A DNA stretch of 64,000 bases from NCBI RefSeq assembly GCF_029784155.1, contig NC_073692.1, forward strand, positions 317,490,590 to 317,554,589, written 5' to 3'. This DNA comes from Uranotaenia lowii. Its lineage: Eukaryota > Arthropoda > Insecta > Diptera > Culicidae. Shown one piece after another: positions 1 to 12,271 of the stretch. The notes beneath the pieces are model-generated. The model ran no database searches and had not been told where the DNA came from. It saw nothing but the letters and a program-made list of their open reading frames with translations. The position numbers were made by a program, and so were the translations under genes. The number at the start of each line of letters is the position of its first letter. The stretch's first letter is position 1.

Positions 1-980
1 TGAGATTTTACTACTTATTATTTTACAATTATAAAATGTAATGTACTAATTTACAGAATCCTCTCATCATTTTTAAAGAAGATATTTTTTTGTTATAAAA
101 CGATAAAAATTTCTCGTAAAATAAATCTGTTTTCGTTATTTTTGAAGTTAATTCCTTCATTTGCGACTGCTTTTGTTCGATTTTTAAAACAACCCCGTTG
201 AATATAAATAAATTCTTTTTTTGTAAAAATGAGGCAGCATTTCCTGGCTTAAAAACTTCCAAAAAAAATTCAAAACAAATCAATCAATATTTAAATAAAA
301 AGGTTTTGTAAAAGTTGTCAACAATTACACTTTTTCCATCAAACATTTGGCTTGCAAAACTATTTAAAACATGTTGATAAATTTTTTTTCCCTTTTTTTA
401 GTCAGTTTTGTGTGATTTGAATAATCAATATTATTGACAAGTTTTAGATTTACTGATACTGATCACTTGATATTGATCAAATTTATTTTGAAGTAAGCTT
501 CGATTAAATTTTAAACGCATTGACCAATGTAAACAACAGTTTCAACATGACTGGTATTACTATTTCCATAAAAATATTTATCATCTTTGAAAGTTTTTGA
601 AAACAAATGTGAATTTTTGTGTGTGAATAACCATTCAATATTGCCTTTCTATTAGATTTTACTGCAAACCTGATTAACTGTTTAAACCATGATCCGTGTT
701 GATCAATTTTGTTTTATCTTATCATGTATAGATAATTTCTTGTTTCATCTATTTTTTTCATGTTTAAACTTGTTTAAGTTTGTTTTATATTGATGTTTCA
801 TGTTTTTGTTTCCAATCAATCTTGTTTAATCATGTTGTATATGACTTCAACTGTTTCTGTCAAGTTTTTTTTTAAATTTCATCTTGTTGCATTTGGTTTT
901 ATTTATTTTTGCTATTAAGAATCGTTGAGCTCTGTCACTCAAAGATATTGATGTGACATGCGATCAGAATTTTAAAATTC
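1..980. other. AT-rich non-coding sequence
   Basis: No gene or clear element is seen. The sequence is very AT-rich. Around 680-840 there are loosely repeated words of the TGTTTAAAC / CATGTTTA type, probably old simple-sequence drift. A minus-strand open frame at 29-283 is short, rich in Lys, Phe and Ile, and has no recognisable motif, so I do not call it coding. Confidence 0.6.
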
Positions 981-1370
981 AAGGGAAGCCACCTTATTGG
1001 ATTTCAAAATAATTTCAGATAGTGAAATTCGACATCTTCTCGTTGAACCCTTTCACCCAATATCCATATTTTCAGAGTTTCGCGAATTTTTATTTGATTC
1101 CAGGCATTTGAAAGCTACGCATAATCTGCCATCTTAGATTTCAAGATGGCGTCAGATAGCGAAATTCGTCTTCTCCTCGACGAGCTCTTTGAACTTATTC
1201 CCATATTTTGGGGTTTTCATGCGAGTTTTAGTGATTTACAGCATTATTTAAATTAAGCGGAAGCCACCATGTTAGATTTTTAATGGTGTCAAGTAAGACA
1301 TTTTTAATCCCACTTGTTGGGCATTTCAACTCAAGACTCATATTAAAAATATACTCATGCCCCTTCCGGT
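981..1370. repeat. Degenerate ~130-140 bp tandem repeat, three units
   Basis: Three diverged units begin near 981, 1112 and 1251. Each opens with a word like GGAAGCCACC or ATCTGCCATCTTAGATTTC and continues to a version of CAGATAGCGAAATTCG. Units 1 and 2 then share a block ending near ATATCCATATTTT; unit 3 decays after about 100 bp. The tandem arrangement is read directly. The family is not one I can name; similar 'CCATCTTGGATTTC' minisatellites are, as far as I know, dispersed in insect genomes. No coding potential is seen. Confidence 0.7.
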
Positions 1371-2759
1371 AATTTGAAGTATTTCTTTATTGAACTCAAA
1401 AGCAACACACATAGCAAACAAAAAATGTGTTAAAATTGGAATTCAAATATGTGCAATCTCATCTGAGCGTGTCCTGTTTTGACATCTTGATAGAGAACGG
1501 TAACATAATTTTAACTTTATTGCGTGTAAAGCGTTAAGAACTCATTCTAAACAACTTAAATTATATGTTTTATTGGCTTGTGATATTACTCAGATAGCAA
1601 GTATGTTTTTAAAATGCTTCATTAGCGTTTTCAGAACTTACTGAAAACAAATGGTTGAGTCAAGAATCTAAACATTTCTTATGACCATAATACAACAGTT
1701 ATAGAACGAGCTGCATAAAATAAAACCATAATAAAACTTTCTTATACTAGGTGGCTTAATCCGTGTTACCTACAAGGTCTTATTTTTGGATTAATTAAAA
1801 TAATCCAATCAAATGTTTTAAAATTGAAAAAAAAAAAAACAAGGCAAAGTAGATTTTCAGAAGAAACCGATGGAAAACATTTGTAAGAAAAATGTCAGGC
1901 AATTTCCAGCAATTATCATAATTGACCTTTTTTTCAATCTCCTCAAGTCGATTTATTCCATAAGACACTTAGATGCAGATTAAAAAGTAATAAATCGATC
2001 AAGAAATAACAATAAAGTATTCCTGATAATATCAATAATTTATTGATAAATTGAAGAATTTGAACATTAAATCGATAATTGATCTAACCATTGACTTACC
2101 TTCGAAACAATAAGACACATTATAAAAACTTTACAAATGATACGCTGCATTATGGAAAACCGGTCACAGTCAGTAAAAGACTTCTAGCTACGCGGTGATT
2201 CGATTTGCTTTTAACAGGGCCTGATAATACTTAGATGGATTAAAAATTTTCTATGTATCACTTGCTATGAATTCGTCATTGTTTGTTTAGGTGTTTGAGT
2301 TGCCTTTAAAAAACAACTGTTAAAAAAATGTAACAATGGTCGCTATTATGAAATTTTTTCTAAGCATTGCGATTCTGAATTGTTTTATTTTTTCATTATA
2401 TCCCATATCACAATAGACTTATATATTATTTATTCTGAAAGCAAGTCATTACTCACTGGATGCCACCAATTTAAGAAAAAAATAGATTGAATCCAAGCCT
2501 TAATTTTAGAAATTCATGTTGTTTTTGGGTTTTATTTTTCATAGATGATTGTTTCTCTTCACTTCTCATTCTACACAAATGGCTGTCAAAGAAAGCTTCA
2601 GGATTGATTTTAAAATTGGGTAAATAATAAACCAAGAATAATATTCAGGCATTTATCGATGCAGATTTATAAAAATTTCCAATATTGTTGAAATAAATAT
2701 GGCTATCTTCTTTGATCATTTCAATTGAATTTCTTCAATCATTTTAAGGTTTTTCCTTC
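1371..2759. other. AT-rich intergenic or intronic sequence
   Basis: No gene, terminal repeat or tandem array was found. There is an A12 run near 1829. Short AT-rich words around 1975-2080 (variants of ATCGAT, AATAATTTATTGATAA) form no ordered array. Confidence 0.5.
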
Positions 2760-3560
2760 TTAAATCCAATCGAATGTTGCCTACGGCATTACTTCGACGA
2801 TAAATGGAACGCAATTTCTCCGTACCTTTCAACGTTTAATCCCATAAATTGTGTGCTGCTTTTCCTTGCAGCAAATAATAATGCTCCAGATGCGGACTTC
2901 AACGCAAAGTGAAAAGCCGCAACATCTTATGGCTTCCATATAGATACTTACCAGCTGAATAGGCCTAATCCTTCAATGGGGGAAAGAAATCCAGCACAGA
3001 TCTCAGAAGATTGCATCGCTGCTACCTTTTCTGATGCGGCGCATTTCAGGCAGAGCAAGTCGAAACTTTTGCAGCATCTCTTGGCTTTCTCAATGAAAGA
3101 TCAGGGAGGCGTTCGACCGATCCAAGAAAAGCATCCATATAACCACCAGAAACATCATTATTCAAATGGCTACCTTTTCATCACCGGTTGTTGGTTGCTT
3201 GCAAATACCTTCGGCGCTCCATATTGCATGCCTTTTTGGGATTTTGAGTAAGATTGAAGCTTGGCCTATCTAGGCCTAGCATAGAGAAAGAGGCTCAAGA
3301 AGCGCACAACTTAGTATAATTTTGTTATTACTGTTCACTTTTTCATGCCGTTGGATATTGTTGCGTTGAGCAAGTTTGGATTTTTCTCCCACTCAAATGT
3401 GCTCGGTGCAGATTTGTGGAAGATTGGCAGCTTAGTTGTGTAACGTGCATTTTACCTTTTTTCTGGCGTTGGTGGATGAAAGCCGATTAAAATCAGCGGA
3501 ATGTATCAAAGCCTCAATTTGTTTTCGGGACTAGTCGGAGATGAAAGCTCGATGAGCTGA
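2760..3560. other. GC-richer complex island, possibly single-copy
   Basis: This stretch is clearly more complex and GC-richer than its flanks and has no terminal repeats. It contains a pyrimidine tract followed by CAG (2858-2871) that resembles a splice acceptor, and a 91-codon plus-strand open frame (2976-3251). The frame's product has no motif I recognise and a mixed composition (Cys, His, Gln). It could be a degraded exon, a non-coding RNA exon or plain non-coding DNA; I do not call a gene. Confidence 0.3.
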
Positions 3561-5821
3561 ACTATTTTGATTTTATTTGACCTTTTTCAAAAATATAATA
3601 CCTACAATATAAGGGCTCAATGACACTGACCATTATGGAGCTGAGAATCAAAGTATAAATATGAAGGTTTAAATAAAAAATTAACGATATTCTAAGCAAT
3701 TTTTTTAAAGAATTTGGAATATAGAATTAAAGGATATTTATATATCATTAAGTAAAAATCGACCACTTTGTCACGAATATTTTTTGGCTCTGAGGGCCTT
3801 AAATGGTTTTCCAATCCTCTTCAGTTCCGTGGATAAAGGTCGACGGTTTGTTCTATAGTGTTCGCATCTAGAAACTAGGTGCTCTATAGCTTAATAATCT
3901 TCATCGCATTCGCAAAAATTAATAGAAACAACTATTTTGAATTTTTTTAGTATAAACTGATTTTACAGTTGGCTTTTCAAAAAAAAAAAAAAAAAAAACT
4001 GCAGTTATCCAAGCATAGCAAATCCCTTTTTGGAACCAGCAAAATTCGGTTATTTGTTTTCAATTTTTAAAACCGGGCAATATCCAGTCCAAATTAATTC
4101 CGGTACCGTACTAAACACTTTGTACAACACTTTACAAAGCACGGAAAATTAGTGTTTTTTACCTGGTGATTTATAAGTCGTTATGATTCCATATTGTTTA
4201 AAGCGCACGCTACCTGCATATAATAATAGAGTCATTCGACCATTGTTTGTTTTCTATGCAAAAAAATGAGATTTATTGTCATTATTTCTTTCATAACTCT
4301 CAAAGCAGGTGTTGGCCCATTTTAGTGTCTTCGGATGCAAGTTGCACCTTAAATTAAACTTTACAAAGTTTTTTTTTAAGAATATTTGATGATACAGACA
4401 GTATTTTTAGACACCATCAAAAGCTTATTTACAATTTTTAATGTTGAGGTCGTAACAATTTTTACAGCAGTGATGTCAATTTAATATGATGACCCCAAAA
4501 CCACACAGTCTGATGCAATATATCAACCTGTAAGAAAATAATGTACAAAATCAATGCACAAAGAGAAATTCATAACGTAACAAACAACAAAATACATTAA
4601 AAACGCGTTTAAATTAATATAAGGATATATGATATAAGGAGGTAATACGCACACGTTAAAAAGAATTTTTTATAACTCGTAAATGAGAATCCAAAAGATT
4701 CAACAAATGTTTTGCAAAGTGGACTGTTATTCACCAGAAATATATAAACAGGAACACCTAAACCAATAATATGCGTCTTAACACTAGAAAGACCGCACCA
4801 GTCAAAATTACTGGTTGGACACTTTGTTTGTTGAATATCATATAAATACATCGCTTTAATAATTCGCAAAAAATACGACTTTTAATGAATTTTGAATCTC
4901 TAAAAACTGTGTTTTTTTTTTATTTTACTAGCTCTTTTATTAAGCGAAAAAAAATCCTCCATGGACACTTGGACCGTGACCAGTCAAAATGACTGGTAAA
5001 ATTCACAACCCTATAACTCAAACAAGACAATTTTTTTTCGCTTGTTTTTGGTTTCGTTTCCAATCTACATCCAAGACAATGAGTACTAGTTGATTTATGA
5101 TGGGCAGAAGTGTGTCATTCGTTATGAAATTAATGATTTTCGATGCGAAGTCATGAAGATTTGTAGAAAAGGTTCTCGGATTGGCCGCTGTGTGGCGCTC
5201 CAAGCACTTGACTCCCAATTTTTTTGGTATCTTTTGATGCTCAACTATAATCAAACTTTTTGTCCTAATTTGGCGAAATTTCATCGAGATTTGTAAAAAG
5301 TTATGTTAGATTTAATACATGCCCTTCGAGTAATTTAGTAATTTTAGGTGATATATATGTTTTATATTAAACTAGTATGAGTAAAATAATTATAAATTGT
5401 GTACACATTTATTCAAATTTGAAGACATAAGCTATGAAACTGAATAATTTAAATGACATTTCAACATGAGTGCACGGAATAGCTGAAAATTCACCATTAC
5501 AAATTATATACCTAGAGAGAATTAGATTTCAATTTGCTTAAGAATACAAAATATTTTTGAGTCAGATATAATAGGTATTCGAAATGCAATTTTGGTCAGT
5601 AAAAAAACTATTGAGGAAAAACAAATTACCGTAAAATTTAACAATGTTGATTCATTATTTTTATTCTCACTGTTTTCCGTCGCACGACATAACTTGATGC
5701 ACATAGTTCCTAAAATTTTGAATTTCTTAATTAAATTTCTAAAGTATGATTTCAATTCTGATTGGAGCAAAGTGCGCATATATATGTGTACCCAAACGCG
5801 CCGGTTACCGTTGAAAAAGTG
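3561..5821. other. AT-rich sequence with a poly-A tract and two CCAGTCAAAATGACTGG-like words
   Basis: There is no supported gene. An 18-19-bp A run lies at about 3980-3999. The self-complementary word ACCAGTCAAAATGACTGGT occurs at 4979-4997, with a diverged copy at 4798-4814. Both copies follow GACCG, so they are direct copies about 180 bp apart. Open frames of 68-131 codons overlap on opposite strands between 5018 and 5987, but they are AT-driven and lack domains. Confidence 0.4.
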
Positions 5822-5823
5822 TA

Positions 5824-6448
5824 GGGGAGATAAGGGCATAACGAGCACCCAGAGCATAATAAGCACTCCTTTTTTTTACAAAAGTAACGTTTTTCTTTTA
5901 AAAAAAATTCATGAGGATTTGAGGTTCATCTTTACAGAAATATTTAATCACAACCAGCTAGGTTCTCAAATTACGAGATTATTATAATTTTCGAGCACCA
6001 CCAAATCAACTTATATGACCGTAAAAATCATCTTAATCTGAAATGTACGCACTGTAACATGATTTTCATTTTAATCAATTTTAAAACGCGTTTTTACTCA
6101 AATTTGTTGACCTGGGGCGAACAGAGCACTTTTGATCAGGGCACGATGAGCGTTATCTGCCGTATAATCTAACAGCGTATTCAACTCGATGAAGTCAACT
6201 GAATAATAGAGCTTCAGCTTGATTTGTTTCATCTGTCAATTTGGCCTATTGGTAAGGTATCGGAGAGGTAATCAGTAAACTCGAGTTCAATTCCTGTTCG
6301 AGGGGATTTTTTTCACATTTTTCATTCCATGCTTCCCGGCGGAAAACGCTCTGAACACGAAACAATGATGTAATTCACATATTATAGCTGTTCTCTATGG
6401 TTAAATAAGTGTTTTCCTTAAGGTGGTTATTATGCCCTTATCTCCCCT
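5824..6448. mobile_element. TA-flanked inverted-repeat element (MITE), GGGGAGATAAGG type
   Basis: The left end GGGGAGATAAGGGCATAA (from 5824) is matched exactly by the reverse complement at the right end (to 6448). The left flank is TA; the right flank is TG, one step from TA. At 625 bp with no transposase, it is non-autonomous. TA duplication and short terminal repeats fit the Tc1/mariner (IS630) superfamily, but that is inference. The same end architecture recurs at 25963, 28080 and 15466, and at solo ends 27450 and 41562. It carries a tRNA-like segment (6242-6298). Confidence 0.85.
6242..6298 (+). other. tRNA-like (pol III box A / box B) segment inside the MITE
   Basis: The word TGGCCTATTGGTAAGG resembles an internal pol III box A, and GAGTTCAATTCC about 40 bp downstream resembles box B. 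Spacing is tRNA-like. I cannot fold a complete cloverleaf or find a credible acceptor stem, so this is not called a tRNA gene. It is either a captured tRNA/SINE head or a promoter relic within the element. Confidence 0.45.
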
Positions 6449-7022
6449 GTTCGAAAAAAAATCAACACTTTGTTTTGTGAAATATTTTTATATGCATGAG
6501 TGGAAATTAATCAAATTTTTAGCGAAATCACCTGATAATTTAAAGTTCACATATGCAAATTTTTGTGATATTTCATCAAGTGATTTTTGAGATAGGGTCC
6601 AACGAAGAAATTTTTCGACTTTGATTTTTGGACAACACGGGCACCATCTATAATGTATACTATGAACCAACCTTTTTTCAAATCAAAGCTTTTTTTGATA
6701 ACGTTTTTTGTTTTCTGAAGCTTGATCTTAAAAATAACTCACAATTTTTAATTTGGTCAAAGTTATGACAAATTTAGACGATTGTCCTCCTTCGGCACAA
6801 AAACAACATTCTTGATTGTTATCACTCCACCAACGTTTTTGCGTAATGGCACAATTCCAGATCCAATTTAAATAGAGTTAAAACTTTGTGAAACCTGTTT
6901 AACTGCTTTGCAGAGAAAACGGTTGCATTTGGAGGCAGTCTTTTTTGTATTTTTAGCTATTCATCGTGTCAATCGTAATCACAGACTGAGTAATTTGCAG
7001 TTTCCACAGATCGTCGGCCTCC
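6449..7022. other. Non-coding sequence
   Basis: No gene is supported. The 60-codon minus-strand frame at 6488-6670 has no recognisable motif. The base composition rises slightly after 6780. Confidence 0.5.
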
Positions 7023-7178
7023 TCAAATACTAGATTTTTTTTTCAATTTTGTCTCGTTGATTATTTCCGGAAAATACAGGCGAGACTTGTCAACGAAAAG
7101 TCTCTGGTTGGAATCCTGCCAGGTGACCGTTAAAGAGTTCGTTTTGCTGTCCATTTGCGAAATATTTTGCGCGCGATT
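7023..7178 (-). pseudogene. Possible degraded coding fragment (unrecognised)
   Basis: On the minus strand there is an open frame of 51 codons ending in a stop at 7023-7025. Its predicted peptide is of ordinary soluble-protein composition, unlike the Lys/Phe/Ile-rich frames elsewhere. A second in-frame-like stretch lies just downstream around 6955-7022 after a frame change. There is no start context, and I see no domain. It may be a decayed transposase or gene fragment, or chance. Confidence 0.15.
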
Positions 7179-7650
7179 TTACCACCGTATTTTGATTATT
7201 TTACCGGTAGGCAGCTTTTCTACCTTGTAGAAATGAATTCAGGCCTATTTCAGGTGGTGGGCTTGGGGTGGTAGTGGATTAGAACCACAATTCAGTGTTT
7301 CAAATTAAGATAATATCATCAAATCAATATTTGAAAAACAATTGCAAAACAATGCAATTCATATACAAACTTGAGAAACAAAGTTACAATCCCCAAACCA
7401 AAGAAAGAATGACTTCATTTTTAATTCAAATGATAAATTTTATTTCAATTTCATATTTATAAATACAAAAATAATCGTTATTATGCAATGTGTTGAAATT
7501 TAAAAATATGATTTTAAGAATAGGATATGGAAAAAATTGTCAAATAATCTAATCTAAAAAAATAAATTTAAAAACATAAAATCAGAAAGAAGATTAGATG
7601 TTCAAAACACAAAATCACAAAATCATTTAAAAACTGAAATGAGTTTATAT
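7179..7650. other. AT-rich non-coding sequence
   Basis: Nothing recognisable was found. A G-rich stretch (GGTGGTGGGCTTGGGGTGG, near 7252-7270) is the only departure from the AT-rich background. Confidence 0.5.
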
Positions 7651-8099
7651 ATGGTTGCCAGATTTTTTATAAGGTTGATCCGGGCCGGACATTCAATCCA
7701 AAAACCTGGCCAAATCCGGGCATTTGATTTCAAAATGGTCAACCAAAATCCTGGCAATATCCGGACAAATTTGGCCAAGACCTAGAAACTCATTTAAAAT
7801 CAAGAATTAAAAAGCTGAAAAAATAATTCAGCAAAATATATCGGCAAATTTAAAATCGTATTTTATGCATTGAAAAAATCTTTCATAAATATTTTTATTG
7901 AATTTGCCGAAAAACTTTCGTTTTGGACGCATAAATAAAAAAAATAAATTACAACACAATTTTGTTTTAATTTTGATTTGAGGATGAAAACTATTATCAA
8001 CCAGGTCTGCGCTTTTCTAATAAATCCGTGCAACCAGGCCGGACAGGACTTTATACAAATTGTATACTAATTATTGTTTTTTATCAATCTGGCAACCTT
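7651..8099. mobile_element. Inverted-repeat element, (A)GGTTGCCAG family, copy 1
   Basis: The left end TGGTTGCCAGATT and right end AATCTGGCAACCTT form inverted terminal repeats around 449 bp of non-coding DNA. The interior has CCGGGCCGGACA and AATCCGGGCATTTGATT words that recur in the copies at 19277-19754 and 51795-52250, so this is a three-copy family within the window. No open frame of note is present; it is non-autonomous. Confidence 0.75.
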
Positions 8100-9332
8100 C
8101 GTTTCGACAAAGATCTCGAGTTACAAAAATTTAGAAAATCATGAAACTTAAAAAATACAAGACTTGAAAATTCCAATAAATTGAATCTCTTTTTGTATTG
8201 AAAAAAATTTAAGAATTATCAATTGGAAAAATATATGCTGAGTTAAGGAGTACGAATTTAAAAAAAAAAACATCAGAATCAATAGTAAAAAACTTTAGTT
8301 GTAAAACTTCGGTTGCTAGTTTTCAAAATGATCCCTACCGCTCCTGGAGATGTTGATAATCTTTAAGAATATACAGTGTGTGGAGTATGGGTGCAATGAT
8401 TAATCTTCATTCAGCTGAATATCTATTTGTACTGAGTGCTGAAAACTAATGAACCGATTTTTATAAATTCCCGCTAGAGAAAGAAAATTGAATTAAATTT
8501 TGAGTTATAAGTTGAAGGCTGCAATTTCAAAGCAATGCTAGCCGTCGGGGAGTTTCAATTAGGGATTAGAAAATTGTACGTGTATCTAGAGAAAGTTATA
8601 ATCAAATGTAAAAGAATGGATAAAATTATATGGAACTTAACCAAAACCTTTCTCATAACATTTGTTTTAGGTGATTCAAAAAATCCAAAAACGAGAAGAT
8701 AACAACAACGGTGACTTGAACATTTGAAGAAACATTATAAAATGGGCAATTTCAGGTTTTGAAATAACTTGTTCTCGATAACTTAAAAAAACTATTTATG
8801 AATCTTTAAATATTTGGAAGTAATAATTATAAAACAATCGGAAATAATACAGCGGAGAAAGAACACATAATTTAGAAAACATGCATGTAAATTGAATCTC
8901 CAACAAGATTCGAAAAATTTGAATATACCATTGTACAGGGAGACCATCCATCTTGAAAAGTGGAATAAACTCCAAAAGAGATTTTCATTATATGGGGGAT
9001 GAAAAAGATAAAAAAACAGTTATTATGCAAAAGTTACTCAAGCTTCCTAAAACAAATATGGGTATTGAATGTTTTTCCTGATAGGATGAATAAGCATTCA
9101 AGGGAAATTATTCCAAGTAGCTATTAACACAAATCTCATAGTCATAAGTATTAGTTTTTTTCAAAATTAAGAAAACGAGAAACAAAGAAAATTATCTCAA
9201 TCTTAACTTTAAAAAGACTAACAAAACATACAAAGCTTGCATGGCTGAACATGGGCCAAATTTCGAAAGTCAAACGACTTATTTTGATTTATATTTTATG
9301 CGAACCCGAGCAAGGCCGGGTAGAATGAGCTA
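8100..9332. other. AT-rich sequence upstream of a Helitron-like 3' end
   Basis: This is probably the body of the Helitron-like element that terminates at 9333, but I could not find a convincing 5'-TC end. A word near 8443-8462 (AACTAATGAACCGATTTTTA) resembles the AACTACTGAACCGATTT word found 80-100 bp inside the 5' ends of the Helitrons at 37650 and 39445. That suggests the 5' end once lay near 8350. Confidence 0.35.
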
Positions 9333-9333
9333 G
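9304..9333 (+). mobile_element. Helitron-like 3' terminus
   Basis: A short hairpin (ACCCG loop CGGGT) lies at about 9304-9321, followed by TAGAATGAGCTAG ending at 9333 and then a T. Helitrons typically end in CTRR with a hairpin about 10-12 bp upstream and insert between A and T. All three marks are visible. The stem is only 4-5 bp, so a chance match cannot be excluded. Confidence 0.55.
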
Positions 9334-10589
9334 TTTGTTATATTTGGAAGTTTGGAAAGCGATTTTAACATAGCTGACGTGTTTCGATGAAAAAAAAGAA
9401 ATTTGTTGTTTTATTCCTAATTTTTTTTTTCGAGGTGATATTTTTGACATCGTTACTATATTCTGCCTAGGTTTTTTCGGAATTGTTTTGAAAAATTCCT
9501 AATCATGTGCTCAGATTTTACCATGTTTTGAAAAAAAAATGGTTCTGATTTGCTCAGCTTTCATAATTGCGCAAAAAAAAATCCGCAATGCCCACTGTAG
9601 GGGGCCGGACTATTCAATATATTATTTCAAGAGGGCCGATTTGCTGTTATATTTTAGGTTTTAGTTCTGATTTTCTAGTTTCTTTTTCCTTTTCTAGGTA
9701 TCTAACTAAAGTAATGTTAAGTTTTTTTTTCTCCACTCCCTAGGTCGGAGGGACCGGAGAAATTGCCCCCATTTCCCCGATTCCCCCCTCCCCCTTAATA
9801 CGGCCTTAGTGACAGCCAAATGGGTCTTGTCGATGGGCCCCTAAAATACGAAACATCTCCAACTCGTATCTTGAGTGATGCAGACTAAAAAAACTAAGGT
9901 ATCACACCAAACAGAATTAATTCATCCAATCCGATCTATATCATTTGGCATCAAAATTAAAATTTCAATTTCCGGATTTCATTTGACCCCAACCCCCCTC
10001 ACCCCCCTCCCCCCCAAACAGGGGTTTTGAAATTCTGAAGTAGATTTTTAACAAGAAAATTTATTTTTTTGAGACAAACCAAATTTCAACGTTTTATACA
10101 TTTTGAAGTCGTTTGGCATCAAAATAAAAAAAAAATGAGGCACTCCTAAATCAAGTCCGATAAAGCTGAAATTTTGAACAAGTCAGTTATCTGCGCCAAT
10201 CTACAAATTGTATGTGGTCTGTTTTTAAAACACGATCGTGTATTTTTTTCTCATACACTCATTGCAACTCCAATGGGTATATTGATGCGAAAAAATAGTT
10301 TTAAACAGAAGAGAACATCAGAATTGGGGTAGGTTTAATAGCGGCATGTTATCCAAACATAGGGTAAAATTGTGCATATGGTATTATAAAACGAAAATAC
10401 AATGCTACCTTCTTTGTTGGAGAGTACCGTTTTACATCGTTTTGATGTTAATTAGTGCTTCTCTGGCATATTTTTGATTTACAATATATGTATCAGATAT
10501 CCAGTCCAATTTTTCTAATGGAAACTCTATTCTTTACCTCGTGAATGAGTAATTTTCAATATTGCATTCATATTTTATCGTTACCATAT
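9334..10589. other. Non-coding sequence with C-rich tracts and a duplicated word
   Basis: C-rich blocks lie at 9762-9796 and 9990-10017. The word TTTGGCATCAAAAT appears at about 9944 and again at about 10112, in similar surroundings, suggesting a decayed tandem duplication of roughly 170 bp. No gene is seen. Confidence 0.5.
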
Positions 10590-11030
10590 CCAGTAGCAGT
10601 TTCCTCGTCGATAGATCACCTTTGAAGGCGAACAATAAAAAGGCACTTATCCACTTAGCCGGAGCACCGTCGTTCTCACCGATCATCGACGGCGTCCATT
10701 CTTGTCGTCGACGTCGTCGGTTGGCTTAGTTGAGTCATTTTCCTTTCTGAATGGGATACATTCAGTAGCCACATACATATACTCACATACGTATAAAAAG
10801 TCACTCCTTTTATCCGCTGCCTCTGTAAATCATAGCACTATCAATAAGCTAACTTTGGCTGCTGCTTTTGAGCCAAAATGGAGAATATACCACAGGATAA
10901 AAAAAAAACATAACCTATCGATAGAACACTTCGAAACTCCTGAGCGCTGAAAGTCCTCTCGTGTCGTCGTTGAAAGCTATCGGAAATTTTTCAACCTGTC
11001 GTGCAAGCCGAAAATTGCAAGGTGATAAAT
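10590..11030. promoter_or_regulatory. CpG-rich unique island with a TATA-like box (speculative promoter or enhancer)
   Basis: This island is more complex and CpG-rich than its flanks. It has GTCGTCGACGTCGTCGG near 10702-10718, a TATAAAAAG word at 10791-10799 and, about 200 bp on, a purine-rich word followed by GTGATA that could be a splice donor (near 11021). An 82-codon open frame (10702-10950) crosses it without a recognisable domain. It could be a promoter with a non-coding first exon, an enhancer, or ordinary single-copy DNA. The evidence is only motif-level. Confidence 0.2.
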
Positions 11031-11435
11031 TTAAATTACAATAGCCCCGGTGGCCTGACTTCAGTAGATTTTACTTGAACCACTTGAAAGGTGGGGCTTT
11101 TCCATTCATGGCATTATTTTACTTAGGTAGAAACTACCAATGGCTGAGTGCATACTTGGCTTTTGAAATAACTTAACCTTTGGCTGAAACATTCTCATAT
11201 ATTCTTCAATGAATTTTCTATCCTTATCAATTCTTTTCTTAAAAAATTGAAAAAAAAAATGGCATTAGAAACCGTTTAGTGTTCACGTGTACTGGACAGC
11301 GAATCAGAGCCTTCTAATGATTGAAAATTTGAAAGAAAATTTTTTGGCGTTTTTTTATTTCTTCTGCTGTTTGTAACACATGGCACAAGCGCGAGGTTCT
11401 TCGACTAAATAATAAGTCTGCTATTGGGATTAACA
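11031..11435. other. AT-rich non-coding sequence
   Basis: No gene or element boundary was recognised. Confidence 0.5.
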
Positions 11436-12089
11436 ACCCAAGCAACCAAAAGTCCCTTAAAACAAGTACAAAAACGCTTACTCAGCCCCATCATTGAAAT
11501 AAAGTATGTTCTATGCAGCTCAAAATTTTAATTCTTATTGATACTTTCAAGTTCTAGAACAAGTCTTAATGATCTTCGATTCAGCTTCCAGCGGCCTCTT
11601 AATTCAGCTTCCAAAAAATCGTAAAATGAGCAAAAAATCTCTCTCTATCTCAACTGCACCCTTGTATTCGGTTCATATCACCTTCTCTTGATTATTTCCT
11701 TTGTTCTGTAACGGTGTGGCCATGATTCCACGCGCCGGATTTCAAACTCGTCAAATTGCTCAATTGCTTCATTTTTACATTTCCTACGTATATCGCATCA
11801 GAATGGTCACTTAATTACTAAATTACTTATTAAGAAAAACTCGCCACCAACCATGATGTACGTATATCAACTTTCAAGTTCGTTAACGAGAACATGTAGT
11901 TCACTAATGGGAATTGGGCAAAACAAGTCACATACAACGTACATATGGATCACTTTTGCAACTTTCAAGTTCACATAAAGTCAACATAAAGTTCACTAAG
12001 GGGAATTTAGCAGTTGATTCTCTTTTTCAGCCAATATGTAACTTTCAATGCCTTCATTCAAGTAGATATGTAACTTTTGGTTGCCTGGG
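11436..12089. mobile_element. Inverted-repeat element with CCCARGCAACCAAAAGT ends
   Basis: The left end CCCAAGCAACCAAAAGT (11437-11453) is the inverted counterpart of the right end ACTTTTGGTTGCCTGGG (12073-12089), with one mismatch. The interior contains repeated words such as AACTTTCAAGTTC and AAGTTCACTAA followed by GGGAAT at 11870-12010, so it has internal sub-repeats. There is no transposase. I could not fix a target duplication, so the superfamily is open. Confidence 0.7.
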
Positions 12090-12271
12090 AAAAAATAATC
12101 GCCTTTTCGCAATAAATTGATTACAAGAGTGGTTTTCAAAGTGAACCCTACCGACGCTAAAAAACGTTCAGATTAAAAATGATCCATCGGAATATAAGGA
12201 ACTCTAAAGGGAATCGACGTACAATTGAAAAGCGCCACCTTTAAAATCAACGGAAGAAATACAACTATTCT

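Noticed and set aside
2858..3251. Exon with splice acceptor and 91-codon frame
   Set aside because: A single acceptor-like word and an unrecognised frame are not enough; kept only as a complex island.
5592..5987. 131-codon plus-strand open frame, the longest in the window
   Set aside because: It overlaps a minus-strand frame of similar length, crosses the left end of a MITE, is AT-driven and has no domain.
6242..6298. Genuine tRNA gene
   Set aside because: Boxes A and B are present but no acceptor stem or cloverleaf could be built, and it lies within a MITE. The same applies to 22632-22825 and 31775-31960.
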